A model generated the notes under the pieces. The model saw only the letters and a list, made by a program, of their open reading frames with translations. It searched no databases and was not told where the DNA came from. Shown in pieces: positions 1 to 8,857 of a stretch of DNA of 21,141 nt. The translations under genes and the position numbers were made by a program. Position 1 is the first letter of the stretch, and each line of letters starts with the position of its first letter. The stretch spans positions 78,886-100,026 of the forward strand of contig DKCJ01000006.1 of assembly GCA_002451465.1 (NCBI GenBank), in the 5' to 3' direction. Source of the DNA: Caryophanales bacterium UBA6877. GTDB lineage: Bacteria > Bacillota_I > Bacilli_A > RFN20 > CAG-826.

Positions 1-1900
1 TGCCAGTTATTTCGCCTTCTTCAAGAGACTTAATACTAAGTTTTTTATTTGAAACAACAAATGTTCCTTTTACTTTTGTATCTTCATGATTTTCGCCATT
101 TTCTGATAAAGTAACGCTTCCTTCTGTCGCGCTAGATGGATCAAGAGTAAATTCAAGCGAATATAAATCGTTACTGTTATATAAAGATACTGAAGTTAAA
201 TAGGAAGCAATTCCAGAATCTGTGTCTTCAAAGAAAGTAAGTTGTTTTTCAATCTTCTTTTCTTCGCCCAAAACGCTATCAACGACCTTTATAGTTACCG
301 TTCCGGCTTTAGTAGCCTTTACTTTGTATTTATTGTCTTGAACTTTTACAAAAGTAACATTTGCAGTATTTTCTCCAACAACTGATGGGGTAATTACTGG
401 TTTACTACTTGTATCACCATCATAATAAACGTTTAATGGATACTCATTATTAGTAATTAAGTGTGATGGTAGATAATTTTTTGAGCTAGTAACTTGAACA
501 TCAAGAGTAATACTATAATTTGATAATATATTAAAATTTACTGTTTTAGTAATTTTACTAAGAGTTGTGGTTGTTGTAACTACAATATTTCCTGCTTTTG
601 TTAAAGTTAAAGCATTTTTATTAGTGCCAATAGTCGCAGCTCCTTCACCTTCAACCTTTACGATTTCAACTTTATCTAAATTAGACGAAACTTTACTTGG
701 AGTTGAGTCTTTTTGTGATAACATAATTTTTTTACCAATTTTTGCTTCGGTAATTTCTTTATGCTTTAAATAATCTGAACTATCATAAAAATATGGTGTG
801 TAATCTTTATATATTGCATCTTTATAGTTAGGGAAATCAGCAGGAATATCTTCTTTTTTATTATAAGTAGCAATTGCTTCTACTTGTTCAATCTTTACTT
901 CTTTACCATTAGTTTCAGAAGGTATTTGACTGATGTCGGATATTTCAGAATAATAACTTGTCGTTGAACTAAGTTTACTTAATTCACCGCTTTCTAAAAA
1001 ACTTAAAGATAATTCATCTCTTATTCCTTGGGTGACTCCAAAATATGGAAAGCGATATGTAACAAGATTATATGTGTTATTTTCTACACTATATTCAATA
1101 TTTTTTTGTAAATTGTCATCACCAAAATGTTCGGCAGATTTAAAGAAATTTGTATAGGTCCATTTAGCAACACCAAAAATTGAAAGTGGATTAGATACAG
1201 ATTTTGTTTGAATATAAGGAAGAATCATCCTATTTTTTGCTTCTTCTTTATTCATTTTTGTACCAACAGATTCACCATCAATTAAAGTTAAAGCGGAATA
1301 ATCTATAGATTTAGAGGAAATATTTCTACTAGTTTTAATCATTGTGTCTTCATCAATGAGACTATATGTATAATATTTTTTCGTATCCTCAACGCTAACA
1401 TTATTATTAGTATAAAAATTATAAATTGTGTGTTGATTATTACTTTCTGTAACTGTATCAGAATAAGTAAAATCTAATGAATTAATTTTATTAGATTCTA
1501 ACTCAATAGATTTATTTAATTTAGCAACCAACTTATCTTTGGCAGTTAAAACTGTTAATTCAGAAACAGCTTCATAATCTTCATACTTAATTTTTAAAGA
1601 AATAGGACTATCTTTTGTAGCATCAATCGCTTTAATAACAGTACCGGTTCTTTCTACTTTGTCTTCATTACTGATTTCAAAAGATACTTTTGAAATTTCT
1701 TCAACAACATTTGAATTTATATATTGTTTAAGATCTAAACTTTCATTAATTACCAATTCTAATTTACTAGGCAAAGTAAATGCCTTTTCTTGAACTGGTG
1801 GGTTTGGGTTTGGTGGAATAACATCTGTTTTATCACCTTTATCACAACCAACCAACAATAGGGACGCAAATAGAAATGGAATTATTTTAATTTTTTTCAT
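1..1900 (-). CDS. Exported lipoprotein with Ig-like repeats (C-terminus off the window)
   Basis: The frame is open from an ATG at 1900 to the window edge: 633 codons, no stop. The N-terminus is a lipoprotein signal, MKKIKIIPFLFASLLLVGC, with lipobox LVGC, so the mature protein should start at Cys19 and be anchored to the outer face of the membrane. A Pro/Asn linker (PPNPNPP) follows. The rest is Thr/Ser/Lys-rich beta-type sequence. The last 250 or so residues contain stretches such as KAGNIVVTT and KATKAGTVTIKVVDS, typical of bacterial Ig-like (Big_2-type) domains. An AAGGAG site lies 10 nt before the ATG. The gene has its own candidate promoter and is separated by 141 nt from jetD, so it is probably not part of the Wadjet operon. 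The function is unknown; a surface or adhesion role is only a guess. The missing C-terminus could hold a catalytic or binding domain. Confidence 0.8.
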   Translation of the reverse strand, partial: MKKIKIIPFLFASLLLVGCDKGDKTDVIPPNPNPPVQEKAFTLPSKLELVINESLDLKQYINSNVVEEISKVSFEISNEDKVERTGTVIKAIDATKDSPISLKIKYEDYEAVSELTVLTAKDKLVAKLNKSIELESNKINSLDFTYSDTVTESNNQHTIYNFYTNNNVSVEDTKKYYTYSLIDEDTMIKTSRNISSKSIDYSALTLIDGESVGTKMNKEEAKNRMILPYIQTKSVSNPLSIFGVAKWTYTNFFKSAEHFGDDNLQKNIEYSVENNTYNLVTYRFPYFGVTQGIRDELSLSFLESGELSKLSSTTSYYSEISDISQIPSETNGKEVKIEQVEAIATYNKKEDIPADFPNYKDAIYKDYTPYFYDSSDYLKHKEITEAKIGKKIMLSQKDSTPSKVSSNLDKVEIVKVEGEGAATIGTNKNALTLTKAGNIVVTTTTTLSKITKTVNFNILSNYSITLDVQVTSSKNYLPSHLITNNEYPLNVYYDGDTSSKPVITPSVVGENTANVTFVKVQDNKYKVKATKAGTVTIKVVDSVLGEEKKIEKQLTFFEDTDSGIASYLTSVSLYNSNDLYSLEFTLDPSSATEGSVTLSENGENHEDTKVKGTFVVSNKKLSIKSLEEGEITG

Positions 1901-1927
1901 ATTTATAAAACTCCTTAGCACTCAATT

Positions 1928-1955
1928 ATTATAATTATTTATAACCATTAGTAAA
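1928..1955 (-). promoter_or_regulatory. Candidate sigma-A promoter of the lipoprotein gene
   Basis: On the minus strand a TTTACT (-35, 1950-1955) is followed after 16 nt by a perfect TATAAT (-10, 1928-1933), 28 nt before the ATG at 1900. The surroundings are very AT-rich, so chance matches are easy. Confidence 0.4.
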
Positions 1956-1991
1956 GTTATGTTATTAAATTTATAAATAAAATTGGCTCTT

Positions 1992-2033
1992 AAAAACATC
2001 TTTAATAAATAAATATTTTGAGATTAATGTTTT
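1992..2033 (-). terminator. Weak AT-only hairpin after jetD
   Basis: Just downstream of the jetD stop, AAAACAT on the minus strand (2027-2033) can pair with ATGTTTTT (1992-1999) around a long AT loop; the right arm ends in a T run. There are almost no GC pairs, so this is a weak candidate for the end of the jet transcript. Confidence 0.22.
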
Positions 2034-2041
2034 AAAAAAAA

Positions 2042-3232
2042 TTAATCCAATATTTCTTGTTCTAATTTAATATTTTTAGAAAGCATATAGATAATAACTT
2101 CCTTAAAAATAATAAATTTAGGATCTTCTAACATTTTCTTTAACCTTTTGATATCGTTATCTGTTAATTGTTTTGAGTTTTTAAGATTAGATTTTAATTC
2201 AAAAATATCCATTTTATATGGTTTAAATGGAATACCTGTTTTCTGTACTAAATTGTTGAAAATTAAGAATCCACCAGCATCTATATCGCCAAAATGGAAA
2301 TATTCAGTTTTTGGATATTTTTCATATATCTTTAATAATAAATTTTGTTTTGTGTGGTTATGAAATCCTGCAAGATAAATTATTACGGCATCACGATTAT
2401 TCATTGCATAAAAAGATGTTAAATTTTCAACTGTGATTACTTTTGAAACAGAAGAATCCAATAAAATTACTTTGTTAATCATTTCATCAGAAAGCAAAAA
2501 TTCATAACCTAAGTCGTTTAAATTAATTATTGAATTATTAATCTTTAAAACAAGATTATTCTTTACCATTGCATATGAAGAATTGTTAATTATATTATAT
2601 GCAGCCAAAACATCTTCGTCAGATTCATAATAATTACCATCAAAATCCTTTATAATTTTAATGAGTTTCCCTTGAACAGACTCAAACAATTTTGAATCTC
2701 CTAAATACTTTACTGAAAAATCTCTTTTTTTAATATCTTCTGTTAATCTAAGTAATTTATCAAATATATTGAGCAATAGATCAAGTTGCTCTGCATTAAT
2801 AAAATATGATTTAGGATAATCAAATTTTTCACTCATATAATCTTCTATATAATCTATAAATAATCCTACGAAATTATTAAAACTATATTTTGATAGAACC
2901 GCGCTTATTTTTTCAAGTTCATCAGAAGGTTTCTTCCTTTTTAAATAATCATAAATATTATCAACTTTATCTAAGTTCAATGTTAAGGATTTAAATGTAT
3001 CATAATCATCAAAATTAGCTTTTATAAAACCCATGGATTCAAGTTTTCTTATCACGGCATCGTTGTCATCAGAATGTTTATAAGAATCAAAACCAGTATA
3101 AGAATTTAAAACGTCATCCTTAGTAGTAAGTTTTATACTTTTATTAATAATCGTTCCTCCTTTGGATAATTTTGATTTCTCAAATTTATCTAGCAACTTA
3201 TTTAAAATTCTAGTTTCAAAATTTGTTATCAT
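2042..3232 (-). CDS. jetD: Wadjet protein JetD (TOPRIM nuclease subunit)
   Basis: 396 aa; the last gene of a jetABCD operon. JetD is the nuclease of Wadjet: it cleaves plasmid DNA after the JetABC SMC-like motor has extruded it. The sequence shows the TOPRIM signature in the C-terminal half: a conserved glutamate in VITVENLTSF (Glu269) and the metal-binding DxD in FHFGDIDAGGF (Asp316, Asp318). A YLGDSKLFES stretch near residue 177 looks like the conserved segment seen in DUF2220/JetD proteins. The C-terminus ends in acidic EQEILD. The N-terminal half is predicted helical and would be the arm domain. The ATG overlaps the jetC stop (ATGA), which suggests translational coupling, and only a weak GGTGG precedes it. 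The length fits the family (about 350-420 aa). Membership is clear from TOPRIM plus context; activity is inferred. Confidence 0.88.
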   Translation of the reverse strand: MITNFETRILNKLLDKFEKSKLSKGGTIINKSIKLTTKDDVLNSYTGFDSYKHSDDNDAVIRKLESMGFIKANFDDYDTFKSLTLNLDKVDNIYDYLKRKKPSDELEKISAVLSKYSFNNFVGLFIDYIEDYMSEKFDYPKSYFINAEQLDLLLNIFDKLLRLTEDIKKRDFSVKYLGDSKLFESVQGKLIKIIKDFDGNYYESDEDVLAAYNIINNSSYAMVKNNLVLKINNSIINLNDLGYEFLLSDEMINKVILLDSSVSKVITVENLTSFYAMNNRDAVIIYLAGFHNHTKQNLLLKIYEKYPKTEYFHFGDIDAGGFLIFNNLVQKTGIPFKPYKMDIFELKSNLKNSKQLTDNDIKRLKKMLEDPKFIIFKEVIIYMLSKNIKLEQEILD

Positions 3233-6200
3233 TGTCTATCCACCACACGAATATAAGGATGATTATTTACTTTTGTAATACCAACTAACGTATCCATATA
3301 AGGAGATATGGCACTTATTCTATTTGAAGGAACAATAATAATAATTTGAATGTTGAGCTTCTTATAGAATTCCATTAATGATTTAATTCTACTTTCATCC
3401 ATATTGTTGAAAGCTTCATCAAAGACAACTTGGCAAGTACTTTCAACTTTATTAGAATCTTTATTCATTAATTCATCAAAGCATGACGCTATCACAATAT
3501 AGAATGGCGTTTGTGTTTCTCCACCACTCTTTTCTCTATTAACCTTGGAAAAATATGATATATCCCCATATTTATTGGTAATTTTTATATCGTAGTTCAT
3601 ATAATTACGATAATCTAAATATCTTTCTACTTCTTCTTCGGCTTTAGCAGTGTCAGTTTCCATAGAAATTTTACCAAATAAATCATTCATCAAAGAATAA
3701 TCTTTTTCATCAAGAATTTCTGTAAACAAATCTTTTGTTTCCATTAATTTACCAGACATAATAATTCTATAGTAATTATAAAATTCACTATCCTTAGTAG
3801 GCTCATAATAGAACTTATATTTTTCTTCATCGTTACCAAATGGATGTAACGCTAAATTCTTGTTAATTTTATCTAACATTCTCTGTGATTTTTCAATCTT
3901 TTCCTTTAATTTAGCAATAAAATCTTCTCTAAAAGAAAATTCAGCTCTTTCATAAGCTTCTTTTGCATCCATTTCGTATTGAACAATTCCACGATTATTT
4001 AAATCATAATATTCATTAACATAATCATCAATGTTTTCGATAATAGGATTAAGCGATGGCTTATAAGTATTTGTGTATTTTTGCATTACAGAAATTAAAG
4101 AAGAACAAACAGCATTGTTATATTTTTGAGCACGATCGTTATCCTTATCTATTTGTTCACTATCTAGCCAACCATTAGAAGTATATTTTTCTTTAAGTGA
4201 TTCGTATTTTTTATCATCTAAATTTTTAAGATTTTCATTATAATTTTTTTGTTCCTCTTGTAATTGAGCTTCATTATCAGCAAGTTTCTGATTTAACTTC
4301 CCTTGATTTGTATTATTTTCTTTTATTTTAATGTTATTAGCATTTATAGAGCGTTCAGTGATCGTTAAGTTTTTCCTAGCATCATTAATTCTTTCAGTTA
4401 TTTCTAAAAGCCCTGTATTCTTCTCGTCATTTTTTATTTCTATTTCTAATCTTTCAATAGATTCTTCTTTATTTGATATTTGCGTCCAATAATTATCTGA
4501 TTTTATTAATTTTCCAATGACACTATTATTTATATTAGAAATAATCTTGTTATAATCATCAAGTTTCTCATAATATTTAGAGTTTATATCCTCTAATTCT
4601 TTAATTTCATCTTTCAAAATACTAATTCGATTTTTTATTGAATCACGGCCTATAAAAGGAACTTTATAAATATCTGGATTGGTAGCTTTTTGAACATAAT
4701 TTTTATAAACCATAACGTCAGGCGTTATTGACGATTCAAAAAACTTTAATTCTTTAACATCTTCAACGCAAATTAAGTCACCTAAAAGATAATTTGCATA
4801 TTTGCTAGCAAATTTATTTTTTACATAAATTTTAGTCATTAAAGAATTCTTTAAAGTCTTATTATTTGGAATCTTAGCAACATTAACAATACCTGCGATG
4901 TATACTTTACGTTCTTTTTTATATTTATTATATGCTTCGCTTACAACGTCATAATACTTTGGATCAAAAATTAAATTAAATCTTCGCGAATTTAAATAGC
5001 CTTCTAACGCATTTGCCCATTTTTTATCATTGATTTCAATATATTCGCATAATGGTCTAACATCTGGATTTTTATCCTTTGGATTATATTCGATAATAGC
5101 GGATTTTGCTATTTCAATTAGATTATTTACATCATTAGGATAATTATTGATGCCTCTATTTAAGTTCTCTAATTCTCTTGTCTTTTCATTTATTAATTTT
5201 TTATTTTCTTCTAAATGGTAATTTGTTTCTGCAATCAAACTTCTTGTTTTTTCTTCTAATTCTTTTAATTGATCATTATAATTTTCAAAATGTGCTTTCA
5301 ATAAACCAAAGTCTTTTTGCTTATAATCTTCATCAAATTTATAATTAAATCCTAAAGTTCTAACCACTTTTTGCTCTTCTAGTAACATCTTAGAAAATTC
5401 ACTCAAATATTGATTCAAAACCCTTAATTCTTTTTTTAAGTTTTCAAGAGTTTGTTTTTTATTTAACAAAACTTTATAAGATTCATTCTTTTGAAGTTCG
5501 TGAATTTCTAATATTAATCTATCACGATTTTCGCTTAAAGATTGTTCTTCAAGAGTTAAACCATTATACTCATCTTCTAACCGCTTTAACTCTATATTTG
5601 TACGATTTATAAGGTATTTAATTTTTTCAATTTTAGAATTAATTTTTAGTACATAAAAATATTTTAATTCGTTTTTATTAAAAATATATTTTTCGGCTAT
5701 AGGTATAAAATCTTTTAATAATTCTATTTTTTCTTTCTCTTTGATAACCATCTTATGAATATTTTGATATGATCTAATTTCTTCTTTTAAATTATCTAAG
5801 TTAATATTATCTTCTTGTAAAAGAAAGCCATTAACAAAAGTTGATACTTCACTTATAGGTTTAAAACAAATTGCGCTTTTAAGCAAATCATAATATCTCT
5901 TATAATCACTTAATTTAAAGATGTCTTTAGCTAATCTTCGGCATCTATCTCTCTTTGAATCTGGCAGTTCATCAAAATCATATTTCATTGCTTTTGCATT
6001 AGCTTTAAATGATTTATATTCAACTATTTGTTTATTTTTAATAAAATCTTCATCATTAATTTTATAATTATTTACTACAAAAAAATGATTTTTTGGCTGA
6101 GTAGAGGAGATAATTTCCATTTCACAACCAAGCACCATGCTGTGTTTTCTCTTTTCATCTTCGTACTCTAATACAATATAACTTACAATATCTGATTGCG

Positions 6201-6450
6201 GTCTCAAATATGGATTTTTTTCAGATCCAATCTTCCCTCTCATATATGATTCAAGAGTTCTTTGTCCACCATCATTAGCTGCTTTATTAAAATGATACTG
6301 ATCTCCACCTGAAAGAATATAATAAATAGCATCCATTAAGGTAGATTTTCCACATCCGTTTTCGCCTGTAATTAATATATTGCCATCTACTTTAATAGTA
6401 TTATCAACGAAGATGTGCCAGTTAATAAGTTTGATCTTCTTCAGTTTCAT
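3229..6450 (-). CDS. jetC: Wadjet protein JetC (SMC/MukB-like ATPase)
   Basis: About 1073 aa. It is the SMC-like motor of Wadjet, which with JetA (kleisin-like) and JetB is thought to extrude DNA loops and recognise small circular plasmids. Visible elements: Walker A GENGCGKST about 30 residues from the N-terminus; long Glu/Lys-rich coiled coils on both sides; a central non-coiled hinge-like segment (about residues 450-640); ABC signature SGGETQTPF about 100 residues from the end; Walker B CQVVFDEAF with catalytic Glu, followed by a NNMDESR D-loop. I chose the ATG at 6450. An in-frame ATG at 6459 directly touches the AAAAAGGAG site, leaving no spacing, whereas 6450 gives 9 nt. The gene overlaps jetB by 29 nt and jetD by 4 nt. 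General SMC/SbcC proteins are the alternative, but the four-gene order argues for JetC. Confidence 0.92.
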   Translation of the reverse strand: MKLKKIKLINWHIFVDNTIKVDGNILITGENGCGKSTLMDAIYYILSGGDQYHFNKAANDGGQRTLESYMRGKIGSEKNPYLRPQSDIVSYIVLEYEDEKRKHSMVLGCEMEIISSTQPKNHFFVVNNYKINDEDFIKNKQIVEYKSFKANAKAMKYDFDELPDSKRDRCRRLAKDIFKLSDYKRYYDLLKSAICFKPISEVSTFVNGFLLQEDNINLDNLKEEIRSYQNIHKMVIKEKEKIELLKDFIPIAEKYIFNKNELKYFYVLKINSKIEKIKYLINRTNIELKRLEDEYNGLTLEEQSLSENRDRLILEIHELQKNESYKVLLNKKQTLENLKKELRVLNQYLSEFSKMLLEEQKVVRTLGFNYKFDEDYKQKDFGLLKAHFENYNDQLKELEEKTRSLIAETNYHLEENKKLINEKTRELENLNRGINNYPNDVNNLIEIAKSAIIEYNPKDKNPDVRPLCEYIEINDKKWANALEGYLNSRRFNLIFDPKYYDVVSEAYNKYKKERKVYIAGIVNVAKIPNNKTLKNSLMTKIYVKNKFASKYANYLLGDLICVEDVKELKFFESSITPDVMVYKNYVQKATNPDIYKVPFIGRDSIKNRISILKDEIKELEDINSKYYEKLDDYNKIISNINNSVIGKLIKSDNYWTQISNKEESIERLEIEIKNDEKNTGLLEITERINDARKNLTITERSINANNIKIKENNTNQGKLNQKLADNEAQLQEEQKNYNENLKNLDDKKYESLKEKYTSNGWLDSEQIDKDNDRAQKYNNAVCSSLISVMQKYTNTYKPSLNPIIENIDDYVNEYYDLNNRGIVQYEMDAKEAYERAEFSFREDFIAKLKEKIEKSQRMLDKINKNLALHPFGNDEEKYKFYYEPTKDSEFYNYYRIIMSGKLMETKDLFTEILDEKDYSLMNDLFGKISMETDTAKAEEEVERYLDYRNYMNYDIKITNKYGDISYFSKVNREKSGGETQTPFYIVIASCFDELMNKDSNKVESTCQVVFDEAFNNMDESRIKSLMEFYKKLNIQIIIIVPSNRISAISPYMDTLVGITKVNNHPYIRVVDRQ

Positions 6451-7075
6451 CTTCATCATCTCCTTTTTCTGCAGTATAAGTTTTTAGTTTATCATTTAGC
6501 ATGTCGATATTATCCACTTTTACAACATATAAAATAGTTGGGTAAATTATAATCACATTATCTTCTTTAAAATCTTTAAAGTTAAAATAAATTAATTTAT
6601 AGCGCTTCAATAATCTCAAAGATTCCATATAATCGGTCATTGATGGTTGTGATTTAAATATACCAGTTTGATTAACCTCAGTAATCATTTTTCCAAGAGT
6701 TGTTGATATATCAGAGCTCGAACTTACGTCTAAACTTCCTTTATAGTATAAAAGTCTAAATATCAAAACAAGAACTGTATCCAACTTTTTTAACCTAATT
6801 CTATTTCTATCAGCATTTGTTTGTATATAAAATAATTTATAGGAATCAACATGGATTAAATCAAAATCAATCATTGAAAAATAATTTTCAATAAGTTTCT
6901 TCATGCTTAAAATTTCATAGTAATCGCTTTTATCTTCTTGTTTAGATGCATAAATAAAATTCTCATTTAAAAGTTTATTACATAACCTTGAAAAGGTATT
7001 CTTTCGTGTGTCAGTTAACTCTACATAACTCTTAGCATATTCTTCGCACGCTAAATTTTTTTGTTTAGTTGCCAT
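6422..7075 (-). CDS. jetB: Wadjet protein JetB (MukE-like subunit)
   Basis: 217 aa, between jetA and jetC. JetB (DUF4194 group) is the small winged-helix, MukE-like partner that binds the kleisin-like JetA. The sequence is mostly helical and hydrophilic. A central part (about residues 95-190) reads like winged-helix repeats: VLIFRLLYYKGSLDVSSS, then MESLRLLKRYKLIYFNFKD. The C-terminus is a very acidic tail (GDDEDETEEDQTY). The start ATG lies 3 nt after the jetA stop, with GAGAGGAAA ahead of it inside the end of jetA. The 3' end overlaps jetC. There is no catalytic motif, as expected. The assignment rests on size, position and winged-helix character rather than a unique motif. Confidence 0.82.
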   Translation of the reverse strand: MATKQKNLACEEYAKSYVELTDTRKNTFSRLCNKLLNENFIYASKQEDKSDYYEILSMKKLIENYFSMIDFDLIHVDSYKLFYIQTNADRNRIRLKKLDTVLVLIFRLLYYKGSLDVSSSSDISTTLGKMITEVNQTGIFKSQPSMTDYMESLRLLKRYKLIYFNFKDFKEDNVIIIYPTILYVVKVDNIDMLNDKLKTYTAEKGDDEDETEEDQTY

Positions 7076-7078
7076 ATA

Positions 7079-8464
7079 TTATATTTTCCTCTCTATAATA
7101 AAGTCCTTCATTTTATAACCTAAAGCTTTATATTCATCGTCAAGATATTTAACATTGTATTTAACATTAGGATTTGCGGAATACAAACTTACCAAAAATA
7201 CTTTTAGTAAATCATTGAAATTTTTAAGTTTTATCTCTTTTGCATGTATTTGATCACGATTACCTAGTACATATAGTACAAATTCATTAATCTTATATAC
7301 AGAAAACTCATCATCTTTAAATAAGTTTTTAGAGAGTCTTTCAGCTTCTTCTTCATCATCTTCATAATTGTTAATAATTGGCGCTAGTTTTGGTTTTGCT
7401 TTTCTTAAAAATGGCTTATATAAAGAATTTTCATCAACGTTTAATCCTGTATATATATCTAAATAAGATTCTTCAAAGAAGTCATCATCAACATTTTCAA
7501 TTCCTTTTAAACAGTCAATTATTCTTCCTTCGATATCTGTTTCTTCGTTAAGCAAGAAATTTAATCTTGATTGTGCTGTGGCAATATATTTAGTATTTTT
7601 TTTATCAAGCATACTAATATAATCTTCAATTTCTTCAAATTGGTTGCTTACATAATTAAGTCTAGTTAAAAAGAACTCTCTTGCTTCGTTTTCATTTTCG
7701 ATAGTTAGCGAATTATCATATTTTACCTTTATAAAATTTTTAATCATCAAATTTAATTTTTCTTCGGTTAACAAATCATCAATTTTAGTTTCAATACGAA
7801 GCTTATACTTTGATGGATTATCTTTTTCTCTAAAATTTTTAAATGCTTTAAGTACAACTTTCTTTTGATAATCAAAAAATATAGTTTGTAATATATCCCT
7901 AGGCATTGCTTCATTTTCGCTAATAAGCTTCGTCAAAAATTTTTTTATATTTACATTTAGGCCTCTTAGCATTGAATTCAATTCTTTAGATGCATTATAA
8001 ATCTGTTCAATAATATCAACAGCATGATCGTAGTTGAAATTGTACAAATTATTATAAATATTATAAACATAACCCGAAAATTCTAAGGACTTTGTATCAT
8101 CTTTAACAGCTCTTTCCATTGCATCTAAAATCTTAATACCGTTTTCATCTAATTGATATGTAACTTTAATTCCTTCAAAATCCTCAATTAGCCAACCACA
8201 TTTAACAAAGTATCTAACTTGATCATATGCAAATGATCTAATATCCTTTTCTTCTTCATTTGTATAATCACTATACATATCTATTGGGCAATTACTTATA
8301 TAATCAACAATCCACTCAACAATATCATCTTTAGCAACTTGAAGATTATCTAATGACATTTTGTTATTTATAAGTTGTAACAAATCATAATTATATCTTT
8401 TGTTTGGACTAGAAAATGGATTAAAAAAGCCATCTTTAACTAAATCAAAGAAGTTTTTTTCCAT
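7079..8464 (-). CDS. jetA: Wadjet protein JetA (kleisin-like subunit)
   Basis: 461 aa; first gene of the operon. JetA is the MukF/kleisin-like subunit bridging the JetC head domains. The N-terminus (FFDLVKDGFFNPFSSPNKRYNYDLLQLI) is followed by a winged-helix-like region (about 30-120), then long helices with charged residues (about 130-330). A C-terminal region follows an acidic linker (NNYEDDEEEAERL, about 365-378). Length and layout fit the JetA family formerly called DUF5716, which would suggest a type III-like Wadjet; I am not certain of the type because I cannot run a profile search. The start is supported by AGAGGAGA 6 nt upstream, and a good promoter lies 32 nt further up. Translation of jetB follows almost without a gap. 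Confidence 0.82.
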   Translation of the reverse strand: MEKNFFDLVKDGFFNPFSSPNKRYNYDLLQLINNKMSLDNLQVAKDDIVEWIVDYISNCPIDMYSDYTNEEEKDIRSFAYDQVRYFVKCGWLIEDFEGIKVTYQLDENGIKILDAMERAVKDDTKSLEFSGYVYNIYNNLYNFNYDHAVDIIEQIYNASKELNSMLRGLNVNIKKFLTKLISENEAMPRDILQTIFFDYQKKVVLKAFKNFREKDNPSKYKLRIETKIDDLLTEEKLNLMIKNFIKVKYDNSLTIENENEAREFFLTRLNYVSNQFEEIEDYISMLDKKNTKYIATAQSRLNFLLNEETDIEGRIIDCLKGIENVDDDFFEESYLDIYTGLNVDENSLYKPFLRKAKPKLAPIINNYEDDEEEAERLSKNLFKDDEFSVYKINEFVLYVLGNRDQIHAKEIKLKNFNDLLKVFLVSLYSANPNVKYNVKYLDDEYKALGYKMKDFIIERKI

Positions 8465-8495
8465 TAAATCTCCTCTCTTTTATATCACTAAGATT

Positions 8496-8524
8496 ATTAT
8501 AGAAAAACATTGAGAATTTGTCAC
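8496..8524 (-). promoter_or_regulatory. Promoter of the jetABCD operon
   Basis: On the minus strand GTGACA (-35, 8519-8524; 5 of 6 to TTGACA) and TATAAT (-10, 8496-8501; perfect) are separated by exactly 17 nt and lie 32 nt before the jetA ATG. This is the best promoter match in the window and suggests that the operon is transcribed by the housekeeping sigma factor. Confidence 0.65.
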
Positions 8525-8783
8525 AAATAAACTGAACAAAAATTTATTTATTCATTTATATGATATTGAAAATTTTTCCTATTTTGTTAATCGCATATAT
8601 GATTTTTATATCCTCTTGAGAACTATAATCAAAAAATTAGCATATCTTAAAGTAAAAGGAGATATTTTAATATCACCATACGTATTAAAAACAATAAATC
8701 AATAAATCTTCCTTCTTTGTTACAAACTTTAATATTAATTTTTTCATTATTTTTATCCTCTCTTTATTAAAATAATAAAAAAA
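8525..8783. other. AT-rich intergenic stretch upstream of jetA
   Basis: The jetA-XRE gap holds the jet promoter at one end and the XRE terminator at the other. Between them I see only one short minus-strand reading frame (8685-8747, 20 codons) with a GAGAGG site 9 nt ahead of its ATG. In the neighbouring frame a hydrophobic stretch continues to about 8640, so this may be the remnant of a lost gene. I do not call it a gene. Confidence 0.35.
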
Positions 8784-8833
8784 GTATCAATATGTGCACT
8801 AACTAGTGATTCTTAAATGCACACTATTGGTAC
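8784..8833 (-). terminator. Rho-independent terminator of the XRE regulator gene
   Basis: Two arms of about 15 nt (8784-8798 and 8818-8833) pair with one bulge and one mismatch around a 19-nt loop. On the minus strand the hairpin is followed by seven T (8777-8783). It lies 25 nt after the XRE stop codon and separates that gene from the jet operon. Confidence 0.75.
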
Positions 8834-8857
8834 TTTTATATTAACGTTTATACATCT

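Noticed and set aside
567..773. 68-codon plus-strand frame near the left edge
   Set aside because: It lies antisense to the long lipoprotein frame, which is open over the full 1900 nt with lipobox and ribosome binding site.
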